Notes: generated by a model not told the origin, from the sequence alone. 64,000 bases of DNA from JBKEDC01 sp047972995 (GCA_047972995.1 JBKEBD010000008.1:1-64000); one strand, 5' to 3'; counted from the first letter of the stretch, positions 1 through 9,808 are shown. A program made the numbers and translations.

Positions 1-720
1 AAAGGGGTTCGCGCAGAAAATGTGGTTATGATACGACATAAAATTCCGCATTCTAAGAGAAGAAAGGTAAAGGAGGTGACCGTAGATATGGCAGGAGCAA
101 TGAATATTATTGCCCAAAAGAGCTTTCCTTGTGCTCAGTTAGTTACCGATAGATTCCACGTTCAGAAGCTAGCTATAGATGCGCTACAAAATATGCGAAT
201 TGAACTACGCTGGAAAGCTTTGGATAAAGAGAATAATGACATTGCAAATGCCCGTCAGAACGGACAAACATATAAACCTGAACTTTTATCAAATGGAGAT
301 ACGATAAAGCAATTGCTGGCAAGAAGTAGATATTTACTATTTAAGTCAAGAGAGAAATGGACGGACTCTCAAAAACAAAGAGCTGAAATCTTATTTGAAC
401 TTTACCCGACACTTAAATAAGCATATAACCTGACTAATCAACTTAGAATAATATACAATAGTTCAAACAGTAAAGCCATTGCAATGACAAAGTTAGCTCA
501 TTGGTACGATCGTGTTGCAGAATCTGGATTCAAAAAGTTTAACACGGTAACAGCTACAATATATCACCACTACGACACAATACTAAACTATTTTGACAAT
601 CGTAGCACAAATGCTTCTGCTGAAGCTTTCAATGCTAAAATTAAAGACTTTAGAAGAAAACTTAGAGGAGTGGCAGATATTAAATACTTCCTGTTCAGAC
701 TAGCTAAAATTTATGCCTAG
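1..720 (+). pseudogene. ISL3-type transposase, C-terminal part with an in-frame stop
   Basis: The frame is open from the window edge and reads as the C-terminal part of a DDE transposase of the ISL3 type common in Bacteroidetes. Visible pieces are VDMAGAMN (a D of the catalytic set), TDRFHVQKL, and a C-terminal NRSTNASAEAFNAKIK region with FLFRLAKIYA at the end. A TAA at 418-420 interrupts it in frame between LYPTLK and AYNLTNQL; both halves otherwise align continuously, so a single AAA-to-TAA type change is the simplest explanation. The N-terminus lies outside the window. It sits just past the tRNA-Trp terminator. Family call is from remembered motifs; the stop is seen directly. Confidence 0.75.
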
Positions 721-777
721 ACCCAAAATTGCAGGTGATCCGTGATCCTTCTTTACCTATCTTCAGAATCTAGGGCA

Positions 778-809
778 TAAAAAAGCTGCTAGATTATTCT
801 AGCAGCTTT
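778..809 (-). terminator. Terminator of tRNA-Trp
   Basis: A perfect 12-bp stem (782-793 with 798-809) with a TTAT loop, followed on the minus strand by a run of T. It lies directly behind the 3' end of the tRNA and separates it from the transposase remnant. Confidence 0.85.
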
Positions 810-810
810 G

Positions 811-883
811 CACGGGAGGAGAGACTCGAACTCCCGACACCTGGTTTTGGAGACCAGTGCTCTACCAACTGAGCTACACCCGT
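811..883 (-). tRNA. tRNA-Trp (CCA)
   Basis: The minus strand folds as a tRNA: acceptor ACGGGTG with CTCCCGT, D arm GCTC/GAGC, anticodon stem CTGGT/ACCAG with loop CTCCAAA, and a T arm GGGAG-TTCGAGT-CTCTC. The anticodon CCA is at 848-850. The 3' CCA is not encoded. The sixth acceptor pair is a T:T mismatch by this alignment. It has its own consensus promoter and terminator. Confidence 0.95.
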
Positions 884-898
884 TTCTTTATTGCGATG

Positions 899-929
899 CA
901 AATGTAATTCTTTTTTTTTCTTTGTCAAA
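899..929 (-). promoter_or_regulatory. Consensus Bacteroidetes promoter of tRNA-Trp
   Basis: On the minus strand TTTG (926-929) is followed after 19 nt by TACATTTG (899-906), matching the sigma-ABfr type -33/-7 consensus TTTG-N19-TAnnTTTG. The tRNA begins 15 nt after the -7 box. Confidence 0.8.
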
Positions 930-963
930 CTTTTGGTTGAAAAAAAACAATCAGAATGACGGT

Positions 964-3900
964 TTACTCTTTCGAATGATTACGTTTTCCATTTGTAACT
1001 GCTTGAATTTTTGCGTTTTTATTGCGTTCAGTAGGTCTTCTATTCGGACGAAAAATATTTTTAATTTTTTGCCAACAGTCTTTCCAAGTATTAAAATCTT
1101 CTTGATAGCTGAACCCCACCCCTTGTTTATAGGGAGATGTTTCGTAAATAATGTTGTTGTTAGAATGGTTATAGGCCTTCAATTGCAACTTTCCATTTTT
1201 GCTCAAGGCCACAAGCACATCAAAATCGCCTACTAGTGCACTACTGTTGTTGGTGTTTGTGCTTCCTGTGGTGTTTACGTTGTTGCTGATGTTTCCATTT
1301 ATAGTAACTCGGTTATTGAATAACTGTGTGCTTAGTGCCAATTCCACTTCATCATTGGTAATATCATTTCCCGGACGATAGTTTACCCCCAAATCAAAAT
1401 TATCGGAAATAGCAGATAGCCAGTTTGAAAGTTGATTAGAAAGTAGCTCGCTAGTTGTGGTGCCCATGAAGGTGGTGCCTAGACCCGAATAGGAGCCTTG
1501 AAGATACTCCGGCGTATAAAAGTTACCCATGAGCAGCAATGATAGCATCTGCCTATTCATATCTTCTTCTGTGCTCATATATTGCTTCAATTCATCTTGA
1601 ATGCGGTCTTCTACGGTAGGGAATTTTATGTCGAAACTAATGTTTGGATTACTAAGCTCATCTTTCAAAATGATGTAACAATCGACAGGCACACGTTGCG
1701 AGAAATCATAACCACTATAATTGTCAACAATCAAATCATTGAGCGGAGCCTTAAGGTTGTATATCGCCTTAATATTTAGATCGGCAGAGTAGGGGTTGCC
1801 CGACCATTGAATGGTACTGCCGCTTTCAATGCTAAATCTTTTGCTGAATATATTCTGCAAGGTAAAAAGATAATCTCCCCAAGTGGCTTCAAATTCGCCA
1901 AACATTCCGATGTTGAAATTCTCATCAATATTCACCTGCATATTGCCTTTCCCTTTCGCTTGTATCACATCGCCAATTTGAGAATTAAACACCAACTGAA
2001 ATTTAGCATCTGGCGTAATCGTGATGTTAAACTTCATGTTGAGTTTTGTGCTTTCAGCGGTGGGAAGTATAAGGTTGTTAAGGCTAAGCGATTGGTTCGC
2101 AGAGTTGTGTTTCACAAAGCTTAAGAAATTGTATGACTCTGCTTTTTCATCGCTCATGGGAGCAAAGCTAATGTTGGTGTTGGATAGCGTGGTGGCTGTT
2201 CCGGTAATATTAACTTCATTACCTTTTCCAGTTATGTCAACACGCCCTCTACCATAAGCTTTCCCGAAAAACTGCTCATTATCGCTTGTGGAGGTATTCA
2301 TAATGAGAAGATCGCGCGAATTTAAGCTCAGGTTGTACACCATGTGGTTGAAATTAGTGTGTTTGAGCGAGCCATTTAGCCTACCCGTATGATTTTCGTC
2401 GTCATATATTCTAATTTGGTCGAATATAATCGAGTCTTGACGAAACTTCACCGTGTCATTGAAATGATAGTTTGCATTCAGCGCATTGAGTGCAATTTGA
2501 GCATCTTCAGCAAATAAATCGCCATCGATGAGTAGATTACTCTTTTCGCCATGAAATACAATGCCGCCCGTGGCATAGCCATGAATGTTTTTGAAAAGCT
2601 TGCTGAGCAAAGGCGATAAGAAATTTAAAGATATCTTCTGAGCATTAACAGCTAAATTTAAGCTGTCGGTAGTAGGGTGAAAATAACCCTTGGCATGAAG
2701 ATTTCCCTGTGGTTGCTCAATATTTAGTTCAGCATTTACAGACTCTTGCTCTTTATCCCAATTGCTCTTTAGTGCAATATTGCCTAAGTTTTCCTGATTG
2801 TAGATTAGCTCATTGATGTTGAAATTACCCACAAAGTGCATATTAGAAAATAGGCTATATAAGTTGAGCTCTCCATTCATAGTGCCCTGAAAATGATTCT
2901 TTTGGGGTGAGAATGGATTGAGGTTTTTAAGGTCGATGTTTGTCAGTTTCAGTTGTATAAAATCGGAAGAGTGCTCAGATGCCAAACCATTAAGATATAA
3001 AGATTGAAAGCTGTTGTTAATCATGAAATTATTAATGGTCAGTGCTTTTGCATGATGAAAAACAATGCTAGATGGGCTTACTTGCCACACCGTGTTGTTT
3101 AATCGAAAATTGGAACGATGGTTAAACAACACGAATGAACTGTCGGATTCAAATTTTATTTCATTAATGAGTTCTCCTTGGTTTTCGGTGTCAATTGCAC
3201 TGCTCCAATCCCAACGATTGGTCATGTTATTCTGCGCAATATGCGATTGAAATTTAAACTGAAAAGGGGCTTCCATACTACCCAAGAAAATTTCGTGGGC
3301 AGTTAGTCCAATTTGTATTTCATTATCGGTGTCGATGTGTAAACTGCTTTGCCTAATGCTCATTTTGGGTGTCATTACCTTTCCAATCTTACTATCAATG
3401 CGTATTGCTTTCCGGGGTTCATCAACTGTGCCCATAACATACCCGCTATCGATGGCAAGCGTAGGAAAAAATGTGTGCAGAATAGGTTGTAAATTCTTAA
3501 TGCGCATTTCAAAGTCGAAATTGCTGTTTGTGTCGTTTTCTTTTCTATGAGGAACAGCAGCCGGGAGATATTGATGTAATATGCTTTGAAATGTTCGACC
3601 TAAATCAGAATAGTTAAATATTCCATTCATCTGATAATCTACATATTCTGATGTTATGCGAAGCTCTTTGATGTCGTTTATAGCACTTCGTATAAGCACA
3701 GTGTCTAGCTGTAAAGAATCGTATTCGGTAATGAAATACCCCGACGGAAGTGTAATTTCACCAAACAAGTGCGCATAATCTTCTCCGCTAAAATTGGCAT
3801 CTATGTTAAGAGCTATTTTAGCTTCGTTGTATTTGCCCATGAAGTTGAGCTTTTTAAGATCGGCTTGGTCGAGCTGTAGTTTGAAAGCAAACGCCGGATT

Positions 3901-5385
3901 TTTAGGATTTGCATTTGCTAGTCCGTTGAAGTTGAGCTTCAAGTGTTGGTCGTTAATATTGAAATCGCCTTCAAATAAATTAGGCTTGATTAATCCATTA
4001 AGATGAATGTTCTGATAACTATAGTTATTGAAGTCAAGCGAATCGATTTTGCCTTCCACTCGTGCTTGAACAAATTGATCGTTTTTATCAATCAGCGCAT
4101 TAACTTTCCCCTTGAAATTTGCCAAACCAAGCTGATCGTTACGAAGTAGTTCGCCAAGTTGGAAATTATGGGTTGAAATGTTCCCTTTGGCTTTTGTGCC
4201 TTTGTTTGGGGTGGGCGAGAATGCCAAATCGCCTTTTATTATACCATAGTTAGTTTCAAAAGTTCCCTTTGCCACAAAGTCATTGGGAGATCCAATAAAA
4301 CTTCCGTCGTACTTAATAATGCCCACACCCTTTAAGGTTTCGCTAAGGAAATCTTTTTTATTGATGAGATCAGATTTCATGAGTCCATCTAAATCGCTAA
4401 ACTCTAGCGAGGAATTCTGCAATACAATATGGTATTTTGAATCTTGAAAGTTGGGTAAGCCCACGATAGACAGATTACAATGGATAGCGGTGTGATCGCC
4501 ACGCTGAATTGTAATTTTTTTTCCTTGTATGCTATCGAGACGCCCCGATAATTCGCCGCAGAGTCGAACAGTTCCTTTGGGGTGTTTAATAACAGGTATG
4601 AAATAACCTAAGTCGCTCATGCTAATTTCTGTAGTTCCTAAGCTCAGTTTAATGTCAGATTGCGTAATTTTTTCGCCTGCAACTAAACGAGATTGATCGA
4701 TACTAAGGTTAAAATCTTTAATGTGAGAATTTGGCATAGTGATGTTAAGGTCGCTCACTTGCAGTAGTTTGCCCTTGCTAGTGAATCGTGCGCTCATGTT
4801 CTCGATAGCAAATTGCTCACTCTGATAAACATTTAAATCATTAATCTCAAAATAAATAGAATCAGGACTCAATGAAAAATGATGAGCTTCAAATCGAATA
4901 TCTTTCAATTTTACCTCTCGCTGACTTTTTTCATTCTCATCGCGGTGGTCTATAACAACATTGTTAAGCTCGAAGTTCTGGCAATTGATACGCCATAAGA
5001 GAGGGTGAGGGGCATCTTTTTTGCGAAATGTATCGATGATAAATGCAAAATTAGCTTGCCTGTTGCGGTCGAGCTGTGTGTTGATGTCACAGTCTGAAAG
5101 TGACACCGACTCTAAATTAATTTCCTTTTGTAGAAAGTTAACTTCATTGATTGTGGCCACAAGCTCATCAATATAAAACAAAGTGTCATTGTTTAAATCA
5201 TTGATTCTAACGTGTTCTAAATGAAGTTTGTCGAAGAATGAAAACTTCACCTTATCAATGGATACCTCGGTGTTTAGGCGAAGACTGAGTTTTTCGGTGA
5301 ACTGCCGCACAAGCCATGTTTGTATTCCACTAAAATGCAAAAGCACATAAAGTGTAAAAAGCAGAGCTAGGAAAACTCCACCCAA
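964..5385 (-). CDS. tamB: TamB-like translocation and assembly protein (DUF490)
   Basis: A very long protein (about 1473 residues) with one N-terminal hydrophobic segment followed by extended beta-rich repeats and a C-terminal DUF490/TamB domain (roughly the last 450 residues, including LSLLLMGNFYT and a final barrel-like region). TamB proteins bridge inner and outer membrane and help insert outer membrane proteins or move lipids. Length fits the Bacteroidetes family. The start is uncertain: the first ordinary start codon is TTG at 5385, which gives a hydrophobic segment with no preceding positive charges. In frame upstream, codons from ATA at 5415 encode KTLVKILSR, a typical positively charged lead, and a stop lies at 5419-5421. 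No ATG or GTG exists between. The true start may therefore be 5415. Confidence 0.9.
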   Translation of the reverse strand: MGGVFLALLFTLYVLLHFSGIQTWLVRQFTEKLSLRLNTEVSIDKVKFSFFDKLHLEHVRINDLNNDTLFYIDELVATINEVNFLQKEINLESVSLSDCDINTQLDRNRQANFAFIIDTFRKKDAPHPLLWRINCQNFELNNVVIDHRDENEKSQREVKLKDIRFEAHHFSLSPDSIYFEINDLNVYQSEQFAIENMSARFTSKGKLLQVSDLNITMPNSHIKDFNLSIDQSRLVAGEKITQSDIKLSLGTTEISMSDLGYFIPVIKHPKGTVRLCGELSGRLDSIQGKKITIQRGDHTAIHCNLSIVGLPNFQDSKYHIVLQNSSLEFSDLDGLMKSDLINKKDFLSETLKGVGIIKYDGSFIGSPNDFVAKGTFETNYGIIKGDLAFSPTPNKGTKAKGNISTHNFQLGELLRNDQLGLANFKGKVNALIDKNDQFVQARVEGKIDSLDFNNYSYQNIHLNGLIKPNLFEGDFNINDQHLKLNFNGLANANPKNPAFAFKLQLDQADLKKLNFMGKYNEAKIALNIDANFSGEDYAHLFGEITLPSGYFITEYDSLQLDTVLIRSAINDIKELRITSEYVDYQMNGIFNYSDLGRTFQSILHQYLPAAVPHRKENDTNSNFDFEMRIKNLQPILHTFFPTLAIDSGYVMGTVDEPRKAIRIDSKIGKVMTPKMSIRQSSLHIDTDNEIQIGLTAHEIFLGSMEAPFQFKFQSHIAQNNMTNRWDWSSAIDTENQGELINEIKFESDSSFVLFNHRSNFRLNNTVWQVSPSSIVFHHAKALTINNFMINNSFQSLYLNGLASEHSSDFIQLKLTNIDLKNLNPFSPQKNHFQGTMNGELNLYSLFSNMHFVGNFNINELIYNQENLGNIALKSNWDKEQESVNAELNIEQPQGNLHAKGYFHPTTDSLNLAVNAQKISLNFLSPLLSKLFKNIHGYATGGIVFHGEKSNLLIDGDLFAEDAQIALNALNANYHFNDTVKFRQDSIIFDQIRIYDDENHTGRLNGSLKHTNFNHMVYNLSLNSRDLLIMNTSTSDNEQFFGKAYGRGRVDITGKGNEVNITGTATTLSNTNISFAPMSDEKAESYNFLSFVKHNSANQSLSLNNLILPTAESTKLNMKFNITITPDAKFQLVFNSQIGDVIQAKGKGNMQVNIDENFNIGMFGEFEATWGDYLFTLQNIFSKRFSIESGSTIQWSGNPYSADLNIKAIYNLKAPLNDLIVDNYSGYDFSQRVPVDCYIILKDELSNPNISFDIKFPTVEDRIQDELKQYMSTEEDMNRQMLSLLLMGNFYTPEYLQGSYSGLGTTFMGTTTSELLSNQLSNWLSAISDNFDLGVNYRPGNDITNDEVELALSTQLFNNRVTINGNISNNVNTTGSTNTNNSSALVGDFDVLVALSKNGKLQLKAYNHSNNNIIYETSPYKQGVGFSYQEDFNTWKDCWQKIKNIFRPNRRPTERNKNAKIQAVTNGKRNHSKE

Positions 5386-5434
5386 TCGGGATAATATTTT
5401 GACTAATGTTTTTATTCCTTAAAGTGTTTGCGCA

Positions 5435-5442
5435 CAAAGATA
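5435..5442 (-). promoter_or_regulatory. Putative -7 box for tamB
   Basis: TATCTTTG on the minus strand matches TAnnTTTG, 20 nt before the ATA codon at 5415. No clear -33 box. Confidence 0.45.
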
Positions 5443-5612
5443 ATGGAAAACTAAAGCATTGTACGGAAACTAGCGGGCATTATTCATAAATTTTCAGCGC
5501 AAAAATGCCCTCTTGTAGGAAGTTTTTTTATAAAAATAGAGAATATAAGTGAGATGTATAAATATACGGTGTAATATCAAACTAAAGACCTATGAATTAC
5601 CATAATTAGGAA

Positions 5613-5667
5613 TATATTTGCAAACCCAAACCAATCTGAGATATAAAATTTTATCTGAACTCAGGTT
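5613..5667 (+). promoter_or_regulatory. Promoter -7 box and leader hairpin of the alanine symporter gene
   Basis: TATATTTG at 5613-5620 matches TAnnTTTG. Behind it the leader holds a dyad, CTGAG and CTCAG (5636-5664) around the palindrome TAAAATTTTA, and ends in TTATCTGAACTCAGGTT (5651-5667), which resembles the terminal inverted repeat of the element at 52111-52253. Confidence 0.5.
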
Positions 5668-5686
5668 TAAACGAAAATTATAGCAT

Positions 5687-7054
5687 ATGCAAGCTTCTTT
5701 AGAAGAGATTACAGGACAAATGGCCGACCTCGCTTGGGGGTATCCGCTTTTGTTCCTTTTAGTGGGCGGTGGACTTTATTTATTAATTAGTTCTCGATTT
5801 GCTCCTTTCCGATATTTAGGACACGCCATCCAAATAGTGCGTGGAAAATACGATAACGACCAAGAAGAAGGTCAGTTGAAACACTATGAAGCACTATCTA
5901 CGGCCATTGCAGGCACAGTGGGTATGGGTAACATTGCAGGGGTAGCGGTGGCTATCTCGGTGGGAGGTCCCGGCGCTATCTTCTGGATGTGGGTGTCTGC
6001 CTTTGTGGGTGTGGCTACCAAGTTTTTCACCTGCTCGCTAGCGGTGATGTATCGCGGTCGCGATTCTAACGGCGAAATTCAAGGAGGACCTATGTATTGG
6101 ATGACCGAAGCTTTGGGGAAAAGTTGGAAGCCTGTTGCTATTTTCTTTGCCGTAATTACGATGATTGCCGTGCTGCCAATTTTCAATGCCAATCAGCTCA
6201 CACAAGTTATATGCGATATTTATTTAGCTCCGAAAGGCATTGACACCGGCATAGCCACAAAATTTATTATTGGTGCTGTGCTAGCCCTCATTGTAGGGTT
6301 AGTGGTAGTAGGTGGAATTAAGCGCATTGGCGAGGTAACAGGGAAGCTCGTGCCTATCATGGTTGTTGTTTATGTGTTAGCGGTGCTTTACATTATTTTT
6401 TCGAATGTACAAGAAATTATACCAAGCTTTAAACTCATTTTTGTTGATGCTTTCACGGCTTCATCGGCAATGGGGGGAGCTGTGGGGGCACTTATCATTA
6501 CGGGTATTCGTCGTGCAGCTTTCTCTAATGAAGCGGGCATGGGAACTGCACCATTAGCTCATGGCGCTGCGAAAACAAACGAGCCAATCCGCGAAGGTTT
6601 GGTAGCTATGTTAGGTCCAATTATCGACACGATTATTGTGTGTACCATGACAGCCCTTGCGCTCATCATTACAGGGGTGTGGAAAAACTCCGATGCTCAA
6701 GGCATCACGCTTACAGCACAAGCTTTCGAGCAGAGTATTCCATTTGGCGATTATGTGTTGATGATTTGTGTGTTGTTTTTTTCCTTATCTACCATGTTTG
6801 CTTTCCCTTATTATGGTGCCAAATGTATGAACTTTCTTTTTGGCGCACACCGAGCGCACTATTATAATTACATTGTGTTGGTGCTGATTATCATAGGTTC
6901 AGCCATGGCAATGACCACAGTAGTCAATATTATTGATGTAGCTTATGCGCTAATGGCATTTCCAACAGTGATTAGTACTTTGATACTATCGCCTAAAGTG
7001 CGAGCAGCAGCCAAAGATTATTTCAAAAGACATAAAGCAGGCGAATTTGAATAA
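5687..7054 (+). CDS. Sodium:alanine symporter (AGCS family)
   Basis: A 455-residue polytopic membrane protein with about 11 hydrophobic segments. It imports alanine or glycine with Na+ in the inner membrane. The family signature is clear near residues 75-105 (TAIAGTVGMGNIAGVA followed by SVGGPGAIFWMW), and GAVGALIITGIRRAAFSNEAGMG carries the conserved SNEAG element. Length matches the family. It is a single-gene unit with its own promoter and a bidirectional terminator, unrelated to the pectin genes that follow. The exact substrate (alanine, glycine, possibly glutamine) cannot be read from the sequence. Confidence 0.93.
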   Translation: MQASLEEITGQMADLAWGYPLLFLLVGGGLYLLISSRFAPFRYLGHAIQIVRGKYDNDQEEGQLKHYEALSTAIAGTVGMGNIAGVAVAISVGGPGAIFWMWVSAFVGVATKFFTCSLAVMYRGRDSNGEIQGGPMYWMTEALGKSWKPVAIFFAVITMIAVLPIFNANQLTQVICDIYLAPKGIDTGIATKFIIGAVLALIVGLVVVGGIKRIGEVTGKLVPIMVVVYVLAVLYIIFSNVQEIIPSFKLIFVDAFTASSAMGGAVGALIITGIRRAAFSNEAGMGTAPLAHGAAKTNEPIREGLVAMLGPIIDTIIVCTMTALALIITGVWKNSDAQGITLTAQAFEQSIPFGDYVLMICVLFFSLSTMFAFPYYGAKCMNFLFGAHRAHYYNYIVLVLIIIGSAMAMTTVVNIIDVAYALMAFPTVISTLILSPKVRAAAKDYFKRHKAGEFE

Positions 7055-7077
7055 TTTCAACTGCGAAACAATAGCAT

Positions 7078-7114
7078 AAAAAATAGGCGACTCGAATAGA
7101 GCCGCCTATTTTTA
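7078..7114 (+). terminator. Bidirectional terminator
   Basis: A 13-bp stem with one mismatch (7081-7093 with 7099-7111), A-run on the left and T-run on the right. It can serve the symporter gene and the convergent GH28 remnant ending at 7132. Confidence 0.75.
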
Positions 7115-7131
7115 TGTTGATGATATATGAC

Positions 7132-8812
7132 TTAGTTTAAAATCTTCACTTCATTTTTAATGCTTTCTAGCACCGCAATATCAGCAGGAGTAAGTTCGCG
7201 ATCTTTTAGGTGTAACGATAAGTTCTTGGTAGTCGTTCCACCCACTTTAAACAGTTGGTCTTCACCTTCCACCTCGAAGTTTTTAAACTCAGTGTCTTGA
7301 CTGTTCGACACACGAGCCGCTACGCCGGGCTTATCCAGTTTCAAGTGCACATCATTGAATCTAAACTGACGAGTGTAGTTCATGTTAATGCCTTCTTCTG
7401 CGCGAATGAGCATATGATTGAACTCGATGTTTTCGACAGGCATTTCAGGAATTCCCATGGCTTTCACTGCTGTCTTTGCTCCATCAACATAAATGTTTTT
7501 GACGTGCATATTGCGGAAAGCAGGTGTTTCTTCGCTAACCGGAGCTGTTTCAACAACAAGATCGCCTGTAATAGGATCTTCCACAGCCGATTTTCCGACA
7601 TAGTAAAGATTAAAACGGATAGCCTCGGTAGGAATTTCACTCATGCGAATATCCTCCATCCAAATGTTTTCTACCACACCACCGCGTCCGCGAGTTGATT
7701 TGAAGCGTAGTCCGCAATCGGTGCCAATGAAAGTAAGGTTTTTAGCGTAGAGATTGTTTACACCACCCGACATTTCACTACCTAGCACAAAGCCACCGTG
7801 TCCGTGATAAACGATATAATCGGTAATTACAAACAGTTCGGTTGGTTTTCCGCGGTCACGCCCTTCTTTGTCTTTGCCCGACTTGATACAAATGGCATCA
7901 TCGCTCACGTCGAAAGTACAGTTTGTAATGGTACCAATGCGGCAAGATTCTAAATCCAAACCATCGTCATTTTGCGAATACCAAGGGTTTCGTATCGTTA
8001 GATTTCTCAATACTACGTGCTCACACATCAACGGATTGACATTCCAAGCAGGCGAGTTCTGAAAAGTTACACCATCGAGGAGTAAGCGCTTGCAATTAAC
8101 AAAGCTCACCATTACAGGGCGGAGATATCGCTTGTAGTTTGCCATATTTTCCGGAGTTCGTGGCTGAGGAAGTGTTACCAAGTTTTCTTGCGCATCGAGA
8201 TAGTAGGCATCGGGATACCAACGTTTGCCATCTTCACTCAGAGCGCCTTGTTTAGTGATTTTTGCCCATTGGTTGCTTGTCATTTTCTCTTTTTTTAATG
8301 ATTCGCCATGCGATACCATTACCATCGAAAATACCGTTACCCGTAATGGCCACATTCTCTAAATTCACGCCCATAATGGGAGATTCGCAACGGAACACGC
8401 TATTGCCTTCAAAGTAAGATGGAATCAATTCATATTGATCGGTATCGGTGGTGAATGAAATGAAAGCACCATTTGCAGTGTGCAAGTTTACATTGCTTTG
8501 CATATAAATAGGGCCCGTAGTCCACAAGCCAGCAGGAATAAATACCACACCGCCGCCATTTACAGAACATTGTCTGATAGCTGCATTTATTGCTTCAGTG
8601 CAAAGACTGTGGTCGTTGGCAATAGCGCCATAGTCAACAATGTTTAGGGTGTCGGTTTTAAAGCTAGTTTGTTGCACTTCTGGCATATCGAAAGGAATAG
8701 TTAATCCGGCTAGCGGATTGCTTTCTGTTGTAGTGCAACTCTACTTGGGGCTAGCTCATGCTGCCCCAAGTAGAGTTGCCATGCTGAGTAAGACGGTTGT
8801 TTTGTTGAACAT
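7132..8812 (-). pseudogene. GH28 polygalacturonase-like lipoprotein, disrupted
   Basis: A glycoside hydrolase family 28 gene read in pieces. The first piece (8812-8756) is a signal peptide, MFNKTTVLLSMATLLGAA, ended by TGA. After a 45-bp hairpin sequence with a second in-frame stop (TAG 8741-8743), the same frame resumes with SCTTTESNP, a likely lipobox cysteine, and runs through the N-terminal pectate-fold part. At the A7 run (8290-8296) the frame shifts; removing one A joins IAWRIIKK to the 407-codon frame holding the catalytic core: NDDGLDLES (about residue 130 of that frame), VSDDAICIKSG, GHGGFVLGSE and LRFKSTRG, the family's four catalytic-site motifs. All of these motifs are intact, so decay looks recent. 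It is last in a minus-strand run behind two pectin methylesterases. Confidence 0.8.
8735..8779. repeat. 17-bp perfect inverted repeat inside the GH28 signal peptide region
   Basis: Arms 8735-8751 and 8763-8779 are perfect reverse complements around an 11-nt loop. One arm encodes the ATLLGA part of the signal peptide; the other arm brings the in-frame TAG, and the loop brings the TGA. The shape suggests a template-switch duplication of the signal peptide segment. Confidence 0.85.
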
Positions 8813-8830
8813 GGTTAGTTGTTTATCGTG

Positions 8831-9808
8831 TTATAGAATAGGATTCCAATTGTCGTTTTTCGACTTGAAAAAAATCTTTTCTGTACTATATTGCTTGGCT
8901 TGTTTCTTGCTGAGTTGATGTGTCCAATCTAAACGAGCAGAAGCATTTGCACCTTCACCCGTCGATAGGTATTCAGCGTAGTAGGCTGTTTCTTTGCGAT
9001 TAGTATTTCCCCAATCACTCCAACCTTCGGCTTTAATGTGTGCACCCATAGTGCAGTTTAAGAAAACCACGTTTGCATAGTCGCGCCAAGGACGACCTAA
9101 TGAGCAATTCTTTACCCCCGATTGAGCGGTGAGCGTGCAGTGGCGAAACACAAAACCATAGGCTTGCCCTTTAATGCTACTAGCGGCAGTTACATAAGAA
9201 TCAGATTTACTGTGCAACTCGCAATCATCGAATAAGGCAGTAGCTTGACCGAAGATAAAATCGGTAGTTCCTTCAATGTAGCACTGACTGAAATATTGGC
9301 GTGATCCTTCACCGTCGGCATAGAGCGTGTCTTGATTGCCAAGCAATCGGCAATTTTTAATCACGCAGCGGTCGCCTTCAAGGTGCAGTGCCACGGCTTG
9401 CCCCACTTTACCTGCCGAATTAATAATGCTGAGGTTTTCAATACGCACATCATTCGATTCTACTTTTAGGGTGTAGGTGCGAAAGGTGCTATTTCGCCCT
9501 AAATTTATGCTTTTAAAATAATCGCCAAAAGTGATAATGGTGTTTTTAGGGTCTTCACCAATTAATGTAAGCTTATTATTCCAAGCATAGATACAAACTT
9601 TTTCATTGTAAACGCCTTTTTTAATTCTAATGATAATAGGTGCATCGGGAAATGATTTAGCATCGTTAATAGCTGCTTGAATTGTGGTGTAGTTGCCACT
9701 TCCATCTTTTGCTACGGTAAGTTCGTAGCTCACCTCTGCAGCCCGTCCGATTAGGCTGAAGAGTATTGTGCTTGCTAGTAGCAAACTGTTTCGAAATAGT
9801 CTTTTCAT
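8831..9808 (-). CDS. Pectin methylesterase (CE8), exported
   Basis: A 325-residue carbohydrate esterase family 8 protein that removes methyl groups from homogalacturonan, making it accessible to lyases and hydrolases. A signal peptide occupies about residues 1-23. Family motifs appear in order: GVYNEK (65-70), QAVAL (137-141), QDTL (159-162, catalytic D), DFIFG (183-187, second catalytic D) and LGRPW (237-241, substrate-binding R and W). No lipobox, so it is probably periplasmic. It begins 66 nt after the paralogue upstream and ends 18 nt before the GH28 start, consistent with one transcript. Confidence 0.95.
   Translation of the reverse strand: MKRLFRNSLLLASTILFSLIGRAAEVSYELTVAKDGSGNYTTIQAAINDAKSFPDAPIIIRIKKGVYNEKVCIYAWNNKLTLIGEDPKNTIITFGDYFKSINLGRNSTFRTYTLKVESNDVRIENLSIINSAGKVGQAVALHLEGDRCVIKNCRLLGNQDTLYADGEGSRQYFSQCYIEGTTDFIFGQATALFDDCELHSKSDSYVTAASSIKGQAYGFVFRHCTLTAQSGVKNCSLGRPWRDYANVVFLNCTMGAHIKAEGWSDWGNTNRKETAYYAEYLSTGEGANASARLDWTHQLSKKQAKQYSTEKIFFKSKNDNWNPIL

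Noticed and set aside
811..883. tRNA-Trp as an integration site
   Set aside because: No duplicated tRNA 3' end or integrase gene was found in the window; the neighbouring transposase is of the DDE type, which does not use tRNA sites.
808..1236. 142-codon plus-strand frame over the tRNA and the end of tamB
   Set aside because: It covers the tRNA-Trp gene and is antisense to tamB; a shadow frame.
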